From NCBI GenBank assembly GCA_026120185.1, contig JANUWF010003370.1:682001-746000 (forward strand): 64,000 nucleotides of DNA, read 5' to 3'. The notes under the pieces are model-generated. The model searched no databases, had not been told where the DNA came from, and saw nothing but the letters and a program-made list of their open reading frames with translations. Made by a program: the position numbers and the translations under genes. This stretch comes from Voacanga thouarsii (lineage: Eukaryota > Streptophyta > Magnoliopsida > Gentianales > Apocynaceae). This document shows positions 1 through 10,531 of this stretch, piece by piece (positions within the stretch are counted from its first letter, which is position 1; every line of letters begins with the position of its first letter).

Positions 1-1350
1 AAATATCCAAGGCTCTAGAAAACATGACTTGGATGTTTGCTTTAGGGTAGCTTCCTTGGAGAGCGGAAACACTCCAAGAAGTCGTGAATCATTGGACTAG
101 AAGCCTAAGGATGGTAAATATCATTTAGAGGGGTGTTGTACACTTCTTCCTCTCTAAATGTACGGCGATGTGTAGAGGGATATTTTAGTCATTTCACCTG
201 TAGGTCGGAGACTTTGCTAACGCAGCATTGTCCTTGGGGTCAATATTTTCTTATGGTGATATTAGAAAATATTTAAAATGCAAAATACCGCTATTTATAT
301 AGTATTGGTATTTTGGTCATTTTAGTAGCCAAGGCGATGTGTCTTTTTGATCCTCGAAATAACCCATAAGTTCTAATTAATTTTGGGTTGAGGAATTGGT
401 CTCAGTTAAAAAGGATTTTATTTTATTTTATTTTATTCAAAAAGTCTAATTTATTATTAGGCTGGAATAAAAATAAATAAATAAATAAAAAGGAGTTGAG
501 AGAAATTTATTATGTAGTTTAATTGATTAATTAATTATTTAGGGCCTAGGTCCAGTTTGAATAATTAGAAAATTAACTTGGGCTTAAACTAGAGGGAAAT
601 AATTAATATTTAATTATTTATTGGATTATTTATATAACCCAAGAAATAAATAATTAAAATTTAATTATTTTGGTTCATTTGGATTCATTAATTAATTGTT
701 GGGTTTTTTATATAAGTCCAAGAAATAAATAATTAATGTTTATTATTTTTAGCTTTTCGGGTCCGAGAAAAATAATAAATATTATTTTGGCTCAATAGCT
801 TGGACCATAGGGTTTCTTCTAGATACGGTTCAGATGAGTTTAGGGTTAAGCCAAACTTACTTTGTTGATAACATTCGGGTGTTTGAAATATTATATTCCG
901 GGAGATATTGTTATCAGATATCAGAGACCTAGTTTTGACTAATTACAATTAAAGCCTCTTGGAAGAAAGAAACCCTAATTCTCCCTTAGTTTTTCTCTAC
1001 CTCTCGCGGGTCTCTCTCTCTCTCGTCTCCTTCTCTCCTCTTGTTCTTGGTGCTTTGCTAATTAATAGTAGTAGAACCAAGAAAGATTGAGACCACTCCT
1101 CTTCACCCTTTGTTTCACCAACAAGGATTGAGGTGGTGGAATATTCCGTGAGCCGGAAAGCTTGGTGTTCATGCAAGCAAGGCGAAGTAGGAGGTTAGTG
1201 GGATTTCAACCGGAAACTTCATCAAGCGGGCAAGGAGAGGCTGTTCTTGTGGTTCAATCAGTTCCTTCACAACCTGAGAGGTTTAAGGCGCGCTCTCTAT
1301 TTTTTTTTTTTCGTTCCCAAGAATGCTCCTCTGTTTACTGGAAACCATCA
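1..1350 (+). repeat. 3' part of a family A' copia LTR
   Basis: The window opens inside an LTR that matches the solo LTR at 36055-38111 over most of its length: shared blocks include the primary 'gtacggcgatgtgtagaggg' stretch, the AT-rich TTAATTAATT tract and the CT-rich leader before the RRSRRL mini-ORF. The start lies outside the window. The right edge is placed at the terminal CCATCA at 1350, by analogy with the GCCATCA end of the solo copy; the next bases (AGAGA) would be the target duplication, but its partner is upstream of the window. Copia pol sequence follows immediately, so the LTR was inserted into, or recombined next to, that pol remnant. Confidence 0.75.
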
Positions 1351-1386
1351 AGAGATAAATCAAAGAGATTGCTTGGTCTTTCATAA
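1171..1386 (+). CDS. LTR mini-ORF (RRSRRL type), A' copy
   Basis: First ATG after the CT-rich leader of this LTR. The protein begins MQARRSRRLVGF and continues with a Gln/Pro/Ser-rich stretch (VQSVPSQPERFK), matching the mini-ORFs at 16496 and 37882 in start, basic cluster and composition. No ATG lies between about 960 and 1171, so it would be the first start codon on an LTR-driven transcript. The frame runs past the presumed LTR end into the pol remnant (PSRDKSKRLLGLS), which is accidental; the conserved part is about the first 45 residues. Function unknown; the basic cluster could bind nucleic acid or act as a nuclear signal (inference). Confidence 0.45.
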   Translation: MQARRSRRLVGFQPETSSSGQGEAVLVVQSVPSQPERFKARSLFFFFRSQECSSVYWKPSRDKSKRLLGLS

Positions 1387-1618
1387 TCTACATACATAGA
1401 TAAAATACTAAAGATATTTAGCATGAATCAATCCAAGAGAAGATTCTTACCTATGACCCATGGGGTAAGCCTTTCAGAATCTTTATATCCTAAGACATAG
1501 GATGAAAAGGATAACACAAGTAGAATATCATATGCTTTGGCAATTGGATTTATCATGTATGATATCATATGTATTAGGCCCAATGTATCATGTGCTTCTA
1601 GTTTGACTAGCAAATACC
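1351..1618 (+). pseudogene. Copia reverse transcriptase remnant, 5' piece
   Basis: Translation gives recognisable copia RT C-terminal sequence: a KRLLGLS segment, then TYIDKIL, FSM, MTHG, and RISYALAIG..MY with an IRPNVS block ending in LTSKYQS. It matches the same region of element C (49473-49934, minus strand). There are in-frame stops (after LGLS and in KT*DEK). The piece ends exactly where the family C LTR begins at 1624, and continues after that LTR at 4684. Dead fragment of an older plus-strand copia element whose gag and 5' half are not in the window. Confidence 0.7.
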
Positions 1619-1623
1619 AATCT

Positions 1624-4600
1624 TGTTAGGGATATACCTTAAAATAATTTGTATTTATACTATTGTCATTATGTTTTATGTAATAATATGAGGCATTTCT
1701 TTTCATGAATAGTGTATTTAGTTTTGTAGTCATCGAGTACGTGACTTGATAGTAAAACTCTATAACAAATACAATAACTATTCTTAAATTGTTTCTAGTC
1801 AATTATTATTAGTGGAACAATAATAAATTAATATTAGTATATTTGTGACTTGATAGCTATGTTTTATTGATCATGAATATATGTGATATCAAGTTAAAAC
1901 ATAAATAAATGTTAGAGAATATTGTATTGGACATGACTTACTGTGAGAGTACTTTATGGAACATGTCATAAGTACTTTCTATCTATAATGATATTAGTAG
2001 TCCTTCGACCTGAATTCATCATAGTTTCCTACTTGATAAATTTTATATTTTGACATTATCTAAAGTTGTTTTTAACCAGATAATAAATTAGACCACAGTT
2101 GAATATAGAATAAACCAGGGAAAGAAATATGATTGATAGTGAAGGAATTTGTCCCTCTCAATTTTGAGAGAGATATCCATGGGCTTCTTGATAAGTTAGA
2201 CTGTTAAAATGCATGGTCGTGCTCAAATATATCAATATGAGATATTGATATCATTTGTTTGAATAGTCTGCTATGAGATAAAAAAATAGTTGATTAAGCT
2301 TAATAAGAATGACATACTCCATGCCTTATGCTTAATCTGGATATCGGTGACAAAATGATTAAATATAAAGTTATGATTTGATTCAAAGAGATCACTGATC
2401 TTTATTTAACTTGGATAGTTATAATATTTTGCTAAAAATCATTTATAATTTGTGGGCCATTTAAATATGATTTGGGCACACTACCAGTATTAAATGTGTT
2501 GGGATTCGTGGACTCCTAAACGTGAAAAACATCCACGAATCCCTCCCGAGGACCCAAGTAAACGATTAAGAAGATCTAAGGTTTAAGAATTACATCTGGT
2601 TGCTGTAATCGAAATCCTTCGATTCTGATTGCACTGTTGTACGTTCAACCCGAACAATCACCAGACGCTGCAGTATGCGAACGTCCTTTATCGGATACAC
2701 ACCGCGAACTCACTCGATACCCGGGGAGTGCTAGCGCCTAGGGTTTGAGAGGTTTTCTTTTTTTTTTCTGGTAGAGAATGGCACGAATGTTCTCAACTGA
2801 AAAATTGGACTATTGAAAAGACAGCTAGGATTTTCTTAAAAACCCCCGAACCTCTTAGAGTCCAACCCTAATAATATCTTATCATATTCTAATTTAAATT
2901 CAAATTAAATTAAAACTGATATGATAAGATTCTGCCATTATCTCGGTAATTTAACTAATTAATTTATCGAGTCAGATTCTTATAATCTGGACATCATCCA
3001 GATACATCGAATGTGGACATATTTCCAGATTCATTGTATCTGGTAAATTTTCTAAGTACGATTAACTTAGACATATTTCCAGATTCATCAAATCTGGTCA
3101 CCGGAAAAATAACCTAACAAGTTCGCTTATTGTGTGACCCTATAGGTTCATTTAACATTGGCAGTGTGCCTAAATCATATTTAAATGGCCCACAAGTTAT
3201 AAGCGGTTTCTAGCAAAACATTATAACTATCCAGGTTAAATGAAGATTGGTGATCTCTTTGAACCAAACCATAATTTTATATTTAGTCCTTTTGTCACAC
3301 GATATCCAGATTAAGTATAAGGTACGGAGCATGTCATCCTTATTAAGCTTAATCAATTATTTCTTGATTTCATAGTAGACTGTTCAAACAAATGATATCA
3401 ATATCTTAGATTGATATATTTGAGCACGGCCATGCATTTTTAACCGTCTAACTTATCAAGGGGCCCATGGATATCTCTCCCATAATTGAGAGGGACAAAT
3501 TCCTTCACAATCAATCATATTCCTCTCTTTGATTTATTCTATATCCAACAGTAGTCTAATTTATTATCTGGTTAAAGACAACTTTAGACAATGTCAAAAT
3601 ATAGAATTTATCAAGTAGGAAACTATGATGAATTTAGGTCGAAGGACTTTCAATATTATTATGGCTAGAAAGTACTTATGACATATTCCATGAAGTACTC
3701 TCACAGTGGGTCATGTCCAATACAATGTTCTTTAACATTTATTTATGTCTTGACTCGATATCACAAATATCCATGGCCAGTAAAATATAGCCATCAAGTC
3801 ACAAACATACTAATCTTAATTTATTATTATTCCAATAATAATAATCGACCAGGGACAGTTTTAGAATAGTCATTGTATTCATTGTAGGGTTTTACTATCA
3901 AGTCACGTACTTGATGACCAACAAAACAAAACTCACTATCCATGGAAATGAAAGCCTCATATTATTATATAAAACATAATGACAATAGTATAAGTACAAA
4001 TTGACTCTAGGGCATATCCCCAACAAAATGAACCTATAGGGTCACACATTAAGAGAACACGTTAGGTTATGTTTCTGGTAACCGGGTTCGATGTACCTGG
4101 AAATATGTCTTGGTTAATTGAACATAGAAAAATGACTAGATACAATGAATCTGGAAATATGTCCAAATTCGATGTATCTGGAGGATGTCTAGATTATAAG
4201 AATCTGATTTGGTAAATTAATTAGTTAAATTATCTAGATAATGGCATAATTTTATTATATCAGTTTTAATTTAATTTGAATTTAAAATAAAATATGATAA
4301 GATATTATGAGAGTTGGACTCTAAGAGGTTCGGTGGTTTTAAAAAGAAAACCTTAGCCGTCTTCTTAAGTTAGTTCTCTCTCAATACATTCATACCTTCA
4401 TTTTTATCAGAAAAATTAAGCCTCTCAAAACCCTAAGCACTAGAACTCCCAGGTAACGAGCTGATTCGTCATGTGTATCTAATAGAGGATGTTCGCACAT
4501 TGTAGCGTCTGGTGATCGTTCAAGTTGTACGCACACCTGGAAATTAAAAGCCAGAGGTCTTAATTGCGGCAAAAAAAAGGTAATTCTGTAACCATTAAAT

Positions 4601-4678
4601 CATTTTAATTGTTTGGCTTGGGTCCTCGAAAGGGATTTGCGGATGTTTTCTGCATTTAGGACTCTACGAATCCCAACA
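1624..4678 (+). repeat. Family C solo LTR, forward, split by a second solo LTR
   Basis: Starts TGTTAGGGATAT and ends ATCCCAACA, the termini of the element C LTRs read from the minus strand. Flanked by 5-bp duplications with one mismatch: AATCT (1619-1623) and AATTT (4679-4683). It interrupts copia RT/RNase H sequence that resumes on the other side, confirming insertion followed by LTR-LTR recombination to a solo LTR. A reverse-oriented copy of the same LTR sits inside it (2497-4024); without that copy the LTR is about 1.52 kb, matching other family copies. Confidence 0.87.
2497..4024 (-). repeat. Family C solo LTR, reverse, nested in another C LTR
   Basis: On the plus strand it starts TGTTGGGATTCG and ends TATCCCCAACA, the reverse of the C LTR. 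A perfect 5-bp target duplication AAATG flanks it (2492-2496 and 4025-4029). Length 1528 bp equals that of the 5' LTR of element C (54381-55908). The host LTR reads continuously when it is skipped. No internal sequence remains, so it is a solo LTR. Confidence 0.92.
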
Positions 4679-4683
4679 AATTT

Positions 4684-4873
4684 GACCTTGGAGAAGGTTA
4701 TTGGGTTGCTGTCAAGAACATCCTTAAGTATTTAAGAAGAAAAAATAATGTATTCTTGGTATATGAAGAAGATGACTTATAAGTCAAAGGGTATACTAAT
4801 GCTAGTTTCTTATATGATAAGGATGACTATAAGTCATAATCAGGCTATGTGTTCATTTTTGGTGGTGGGGTAG
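4684..4873 (+). pseudogene. Copia RT/RNase H remnant, 3' piece
   Basis: Continues the remnant at 1351-1618 after the C LTR. Translation shows W-VAVKNILKYLRRKN, FLVYEEDD, then GYTNASF-DKDDYKS and GYVFIFGGG, the start of copia RNase H. Two stops are in frame (EDDL*V and YKS*SG). It is cut at 4873, where the reverse-strand LTR of element D starts, so D or its LTR was inserted into this gene. Confidence 0.68.
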
Positions 4874-7056
4874 TGAAGGATACAGGAAAATAAAATACGT
4901 AGCGGAAGACATCAAATTAAAAAAAAAAATTCGAGCAAAAGTTTAGGAATACTTATTTTTAGCCTGCTTAGATTAAATAATCGGAGGAATTAGATTTCAT
5001 AGAATGCTTTGATTTGTCACGACTACTTGTTCTGTAGGAATTTTGGCCAAGTGTCACTCCTTCACATCAAATATGCGCACCATAATTATTAGTTTTCAAT
5101 CTTTTAAAATATTCTCAAACCTCCTATAGGCTATCTACTAGTGAAAGTAAAAATAATAAGTGAGAGAATAATAAGATTAGAAAAATTAATTAAGAGAACT
5201 TTAAAGAAAAAAAACGAGAACCGGCGGCTAGCGCTTGGGAAACAAGCTGTTATTTTTTTTCTTGTGTCTACGGTGAATCGGAATCACCACGGAAAAAACT
5301 ACAATATTCAATTCTTCTTCGTGAATTGGAAAACTTCACAAAACTACAATTTCCAAATCTTTTCAGTGAATTGTAAACACCACAAAACTCCAATTTCCAA
5401 ATCTTTTTCCATGACTTGTAAACATAACAAAACTACACAATTTTCAATTTATTTCCCGTGAATTGGAAACATTACAAAATTACAAATTCCAATTCTTTTC
5501 CGTGAATTGGAAATATCAGAAAACTCCAATTTCCAAATCTTTTTCCGCGAATTGTAATCACAAAACTACACAATTTCCAATTCTTTTTCCGGTGAATTGG
5601 AAACATTACAAAACTACAATTTCCAATTCTTTTCCATGAATTGGAAACATTACCAAAACTAAATAATTTCATGCATATAAAATTTTGGTTTAAAATAACA
5701 GCTTTCCAATTTGTTTCCTTATCACTTTTCCACTACCATTCTTTTCCTTTTTTTTCTAATTAGTTCAAGACTAATTAAATAACTATTTTATTAATTAACT
5801 AATTTACTTAGGCCCAATATAAATTATTTAAAATAATTAATTAATAAACTAAATAATTAAATTAGCCTAAGGCTAATTAAATAACCCCCTTATTATTTAA
5901 TTAATCTACTTGGGTCCAATATAAAATTACTCAAAATAATTTAATTAAATTAGCCCAATAAATTATTATAGTCTAAATAAATAATTAATTAGACTCCTAG
6001 AAAAATTCTTCCATTATTAATTCATCCAATAAGCTTATATAATAAATAAATTTATTAAGGTTACTCGAGCTACTTTGGGGACCAAAAGACATATTATTTT
6101 TTGTTACTAAAATGACCAAAATATATTTACTAATTAATAGTCGTATTTTATCATTTCAAATAATCTATTTATTATCATATGAAAATATTGACTATAAGAA
6201 TAATATTACAAGCGTGATGTCATCAACCTACAGGTGTAATGACGAAAATACCTATTTACGTAACACTCGTCATTGATATAAGAAAAATGTACTAACACAT
6301 TCCTCAATGATATCTACCATCCTTTGATACCTAGTCCGATAATCCATAACTTCTAGTATGTACCAACTTATTTTCGAGAGTTATCCAAAAGCATACATAC
6401 TAAGTCACATTTTCCAAGGTCTTGGATTATTTAGATTATCTCAGACAATCACAAGGGAATGATTTCTTCACGTAATAAAGTATAAAAACTTTATTGTATA
6501 AATTCGTCTTAATTAACAATAGTCATACATCCAATGTATAAAGTTATTAGCCTTGCGATAATGCGATAAGACCTCACCTATCATATATCAAAGTGCATAA
6601 GTCTAGTTTCACCAAACCTCTAACTTATACTCAAGTCTTAGGATACTCATCCACGTAGTAGCAGTGATAAATCAATCTTTATTTCAGTACTTTTACAAAT
6701 ATTATTATCCATGGTCCAATTACGTATTCCAAATACGCATACACTATTGGCGTGAGTGGACTACTCTGTAGTCACACGTAAACCATTCTCCAATTAGAAA
6801 TCAGAGTGCAATGATCGAAACCTTGATGAAATGTCCAACTTCATCAATTGATTAAGAATATTTTTTTCCTTATGTGTTAATAGCTTATAATCTACACCTT
6901 ACTATGAAAGTACGACTCAATCATGTAGATTACATACTAACACACTTAGACTTTGATGTGCAATATATGTAAACAAACAACTATTAGCGAATAAAATATT
7001 TTATTAATTTTTAAAATACAAAAATACATTGTCTATTTTGGATATACATTCTATCA
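4874..7056 (-). repeat. LTR of element D (its 3' LTR), minus strand
   Basis: The right edge is clear: reading the minus strand, a polypurine-like stretch (GCAAGTGGAAGAT) ends at 7057 and the LTR begins TGATAGAATG. It contains reversed copies of blocks seen in A and B LTRs, such as the CCTACAGGTGTAATGAC and 'agtcactccactcacgcc' type segments and alternating TTAATTAATT tracts. The left edge is inferred from a terminus reading ATCCTTCA on the minus strand at 4874, like B. The partner 5' LTR is not in the window. About 2.2 kb, longer than the A and C LTRs, partly because of the minisatellite at 5271-5675. Confidence 0.6.
5271..5675. repeat. 45-bp minisatellite of about 9 units inside the D LTR
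   Basis: About nine diverged tandem units with starts near 5271, 5320, 5365, 5411, 5458, 5502, 5547, 5592 and 5636, each 44-49 bp. The better-preserved units contain an inverted repeat, AATTGGAAA near the start and TTTCCAATT near the end, so each can fold as a 9-bp stem. The overlapping ORFs on both strands here result from the repeat and are not genes. Confidence 0.88.
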
Positions 7057-7486
7057 ATCTTCCACTTGCACTAAATGGACTATGATAGTCCATATGTGCC
7101 TACTTTTATGACATCCAATTATCTTTGAAACATCTTACTTGTCAAAGACTTGGTAAATAGATCCATTAGATTATTCGTAGAGGAAATTTGATTAATCACT
7201 ATCTCTCATTTATGGATGAACTCCGGGATTAGATGATATTTGCTTTCAATGTGCTTGCCCTTCCTGTGGTTTCTTGGCTCCTTACATTGTGATACAACTC
7301 CAGAATTGTCACAGTATATGGTAATGGGCCTGTCCATTTATGACACAACTCCAAATTTTGTGAGGAACTTTCAGGAGACAAATTGCTTTTTTTGAAGTTT
7401 CTGAAGTTACCATATACTCAACTTCCATAGTAGAATCAACAATACAAAATTACTTAACATTCTTCCAGGAAATGACCCCTTCAAAC
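7057..7486 (-). pseudogene. Element D RNase H C-terminus, degenerate
   Basis: Minus-strand translation gives FEGVISWKNVK, then IVDSTMEVEYMVTSE (the copia RNase H STMEVEYVA signature) and further pieces such as KQISSNPGVHP, with several stops and frameshifts. It ends next to the D LTR. It was cut by insertion of element A: the coding frame joins across A to the piece at 16728-16894 (SRYIFTLFEGVISWK), sharing the CAAAC duplication. Confidence 0.78.
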
Positions 7487-9245
7487 TGTTGGATTGTATT
7501 CCCGCTTAGACTAAGTTTTTGATGTAAAATCGAATATTTTAATAAAAGAATTTATTTTCAGAAATTGTTTGTGAATTTACTTTTTGTTTGTGCACAATTT
7601 TCGTTTGGAACAGACCCATTGTGTTTAAATAAGTGATCCATGTGAATGGTGGTCTTTCACAGTAAGGTATGGATCACGGGTTATTTAACATATAAACATT
7701 TGTTCTTAACCTATTGATGAGATTGGGAATCTCATCATGTTTAGGTTATTATGTTATGAATTCCAAATGGGGAATGGCTTACCTTTAGCCAGTGAGTAGT
7801 CCACTCACTTCATGACATAAGCGTATTTCGAATACGTAGAACAGGACCTGTAGTAGTGGTTTCTAAAAGTACTATATAATAGAAACCTAGACTACTACCG
7901 CTACAACGTGGACTAGTACTCTACGACTTGAGTATGAGTTGGTGGTCTGGCGAAGCTGGAAGCATATACTTTGATTTGTTATAGTTGAGGTTCTATTGTA
8001 AGGCCAATATACTTGCATGCTGGGTATGTGTGACTAGTTAGTTAAGACAGACTTGTACAAGATAGTTTCTGCACTATATCGCCCATTGTGGTTATCCGAA
8101 TGGTCTAAAATGTCCAGTGCCCTGGGAAACATGATTGGATGTTTGCTTTAGGGTAGCTCCCTTGGAAAGCGGAAACACTCTAGGAAGTCGTGGATCATTG
8201 GACTAGAAGTCTAAGGATGGTAGATGTCATTTAGAGGGGTGTTAGTATACTTTTTCCTCTCTAAATGTACGGCGATGTGTAGAGGGATATTTTAGTCATT
8301 TCACCTGTAGGTCAAAGACTTTGCTAACGCAACATTGTCCTTGGGGTCAATATTTCCTTATGGTGATATTAGGAAATATTTAAAATGCAAAATACAGCTA
8401 TTTATATGGCAAGGGTATTTTGGTCATTTTAGTAGCCAAGGCGGTGTGTCTTTTGGTCCCCAGTATAGACCGTGAGTCCTAATTAAATGCGGGCTAAAGA
8501 ATTGATCTTAAATTAAATGGAATTTATTTTATTTAAGTAGCCTGATTTAATTATTGGGCTAAAGTAAAATAAAGGTCCATGGACAGAGAGAATTAATTAA
8601 ATCAGTTTGGTGGGTTAATTAATTATTCAGGGTTTTGGCCCAGTTTGAATAATTAAAGATTAACCTAGGACTAAACTAATATAGGCTTAATTAATTGGAC
8701 TAGTTTATTTGGGCTAGAAAATTAATTATTAATTGGGCCATTTATTTGGTTTTAGTTAGAATAATTAATTAAGCCCAAAAGGTTAAACTAAGAGTCCAAT
8801 GGCCCAATCCAGTTTAACCTAGGGTATTATTTAGGTTAAACAGGAGAAAAGAAAACAAAACGTTATTTTTTCCAAGGTTTTCCTCTCTGTGAAAAAAACC
8901 AAACGTTTTTTTTTCTCTCCCTCTCTAGAAAATATTCTTTGGCCCCTAGGTTGTTTTACCAAAACGATATTAGGCAGGCCATATACTGGAAGATCGAAAG
9001 CTAAACGTTCACCTACGTGCAAAGAAGAAGTAGAAGGCTTGCAGGAATTGCACTAGAGGTTTCCACGAGCATGCCTATCCCAATTCCGCATATTCCAGTT
9101 CAGCCGATTTTGAGGACAAGAAGAGGTAATGAGGGGAAAAAATTATGTTTTTTTTCCTTTTTTTCTTCTTCACGCAGGTGTGCTACGTTTTTCCATTGTT
9201 CCTTGGTTGGTTTTTTGCTATGTTTCGCTTGCAATTTTATCTTCA
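7487..9245 (+). repeat. 5' LTR of element A
   Basis: 1759 bp, TG...CA ended. It contains the family landmark blocks, TTAATTAATT tracts in the second half, a CT-rich stretch near 8885-8935 like a plant 5' leader, and near its 3' end the mini-ORF at 9017. The primer site begins two bases after its end. Confidence 0.95.
9017..9125 (+). CDS. LTR mini-exon, 5' LTR of A (candidate Gag leader exon)
   Basis: Encodes about 36 residues beginning (GTG)QRRSRRLAGIALE and ending PVQPILRTRR. The start codon is GTG here but ATG in the 3' LTR copy at 16496, so the start was lost by A-to-G after insertion. It ends at AGAG|GTAATG, a good splice donor. 109 coding bases leave phase 1. The acceptor CAG at 11051-11053 is followed by AA then the gag ATG, so joining would be in frame. 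Similar ORFs occur in the A' and B LTRs. No transcript evidence is available from the sequence. Confidence 0.4.
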
Positions 9246-9247
9246 AT

Positions 9248-9259
9248 TGGTATCAGAGC
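9248..9259 (+). other. Primer binding site of A (tRNA-iMet)
   Basis: TGGTATCAGAGC, complementary to the 3' end of plant initiator tRNA-Met, two bases after the 5' LTR. This is the standard minus-strand primer site of copia elements and fixes the end of the LTR. Confidence 0.93.
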
Positions 9260-9594
9260 ATGAAGATATTTGCACATATAGGAAGCCTGTATGCTAGTTA
9301 ATAAAATCGGATAGTTATGCGTGATTAACTGTGATCCTTCGCTAGTTTTTTGGTATGGATAGATGGCTTGTTAAATCTCTCGGATGGAGGTATAGGTGAG
9401 ATGTAATTCACTATTTTTCCAAGAATAAATCGTGTAAACCCAATTTTAATAGGTATAGGCGGTTGTTGGTTTTTGGTTTTATTAATTTTGGTTGAAATTG
9501 GAGGGCAAAAGCAAGCAAATACATCACGAGAAAAAAAAACCGAAGAAAACGCAGAAGAAGAATTCGCACTGGAATTTCTGATGCAAAAGCTATT

Positions 9595-9660
9595 GAGCTG
9601 AGCCACCGACAGCAGTCCATGTACACTGAGCTGAGCCACCGACAGCAGTCCATGTACCAG
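9595..9660 (+). repeat. 33-bp tandem duplication in the A leader
   Basis: Two nearly identical copies start at 9595 and 9628 (GAGCTGAGCCACCGACAGCA...). The period is a multiple of three, but the leader has no convincing coding frame here. I found no counterpart in the B leader. Confidence 0.85.
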
Positions 9661-10123
9661 GAGCAATCAAGGCGGCTTGACTCGACTTGGAGGGTTCCGG
9701 CTCGGCTGCATGCGGGTGAAATTGAATTGCAGATTTGCAATTCAATTGCGAAATCCGGAATTCTTCATGCGGGTTAGTATGCGGGTTAGCACCGGGGCAG
9801 GTCGCGGGCTTGGATGGTCCATGAGGCGGACGTTCCGGTGCGGCGGGTGTTGTGGACCGCTGACTAGAATGGCTTTGTTCCTGTGCGGCGGGTGCAGTGA
9901 ACCAATGGGAATTTTTGTTTTTTCCCTTGTAATTTTCTTGCACTTTCTTTTTTCTTTTGGGGTCCATACCAGGCGAAGTTAATATTTTTGCAATATTTAT
10001 ATTCTTGGAATACATTTGCATGAAAAATATTAGTAAAGGATTTTAGGATTAAATAAGATAATTAATTAATTAATTAATATGTTTAATTCTATTATTTGGG
10101 CACTTAAATTTAAAAAATAGAAA

Positions 10124-10156
10124 AGCATGAAAACGTTTACGGTTTTCGAGCATGCT
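10124..10156 (+). promoter_or_regulatory. Leader hairpin AGCATG/CATGCT in A
   Basis: AGCATG (10124-10129) pairs with CATGCT (10151-10156), and the adjacent AAAAC pairs with GTTTT across a short loop, with a CGAG bulge. A degraded counterpart (GAGCATGAAAG...) occurs in the B leader near 56710. Role unknown; it could be part of a packaging or dimerisation structure (inference). Confidence 0.45.
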
Positions 10157-10186
10157 ATTTTTTTATGTACCTATGTGCGTTTTTTC

Positions 10187-10208
10187 CTCAAAGACCAAAG
10201 TCTTTGGG
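10187..10208 (+). promoter_or_regulatory. Leader hairpin with CAAA loop in A
   Basis: CAAAGAC, loop CAAA, GTCTTTG: 7 perfect pairs extended by a T-G and a C-G pair. A related hairpin GAGAC-CAAA-GTCTC lies at 10412-10425, and GAGAC-CAAA-GTCTT at 56791-56804 in the B leader. Stem bases change while pairing is kept and the loop is constant. Confidence 0.5.
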
Positions 10209-10284
10209 ACCATTTTTGACAAGAAAAATATTTTTCTTCAAAAATTAAATGGTTATTTTAATTTGTACAAAAATTAATCCTTGA

Positions 10285-10324
10285 ATATTTTCTCAAAGGA
10301 TTTAATCCTTGTCATAGAAAATAT
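10285..10324 (+). promoter_or_regulatory. Conserved leader stem-loop, copy A1
   Basis: Outer stem ATATTTTCT / AGAAAATAT is 9 perfect pairs, enclosing CAAAGGATTTAATCCTTG, which itself pairs (AAGGA/TCCTT), followed by TCAT. It is one of four copies in the A and B leaders (also 10494, 56873, 56984), with compensatory stem changes. It lies between primer site and gag, so it would be present only in unspliced RNA if the leader is an intron. Confidence 0.6.
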
Positions 10325-10493
10325 ATTGGATTTAGATATTTTTTGTAAATTAAAATGGAGAGCCATTTTGTTTTGTTTTGGACTAGAAGAATGATTTTGT
10401 CAAATAAACTTGAGACCAAAGTCTCTAGAAAGTTTTAATTGGAAAATTTTTGAAATCATTAAGTTTTAATTTAAATAAAATTGGTCCATGGAG

Positions 10494-10531
10494 AATTCTC
10501 TCAAAGGATATAAGCCTTGACATAGAGATTT
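10494..10531 (+). promoter_or_regulatory. Conserved leader stem-loop, copy A2
   Basis: Outer stem AATTCTCT / AGAGATTT pairs at 7 of 8 positions, enclosing CAAAGGATATAAGCCTTGACAT with AAGG/CCTT pairing inside. It starts 209 bases downstream of copy A1 and is the least perfect of the four copies. Confidence 0.55.

Noticed and set aside
5141..5672. ORFs on both strands over the tandem repeat, and its CRISPR-like appearance
   Set aside because: The whole array is a diverged 45-bp minisatellite in a plant LTR. There are no constant repeats separated by unique spacers, and the ORFs follow the repeat period.
9126..9177. Short intron inside the A LTR (GTAATG to CACGCAG)
   Set aside because: It would be 52 nt, shorter than usual plant introns, and it does not lead into gag. 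The acceptor at 11053 fits the frame better.
9248..9259. tRNA-like match
   Set aside because: Only 12 bases complementary to the initiator tRNA 3' end; it is the primer site, not a tRNA gene. No tRNA or rRNA gene was seen in the window.
9325..10021. Overlapping 101-143 codon ORFs in the A leader
   Set aside because: They overlap on both strands, include the 33-bp duplication and have no counterpart in the B leader. Treated as chance frames in non-coding leader.
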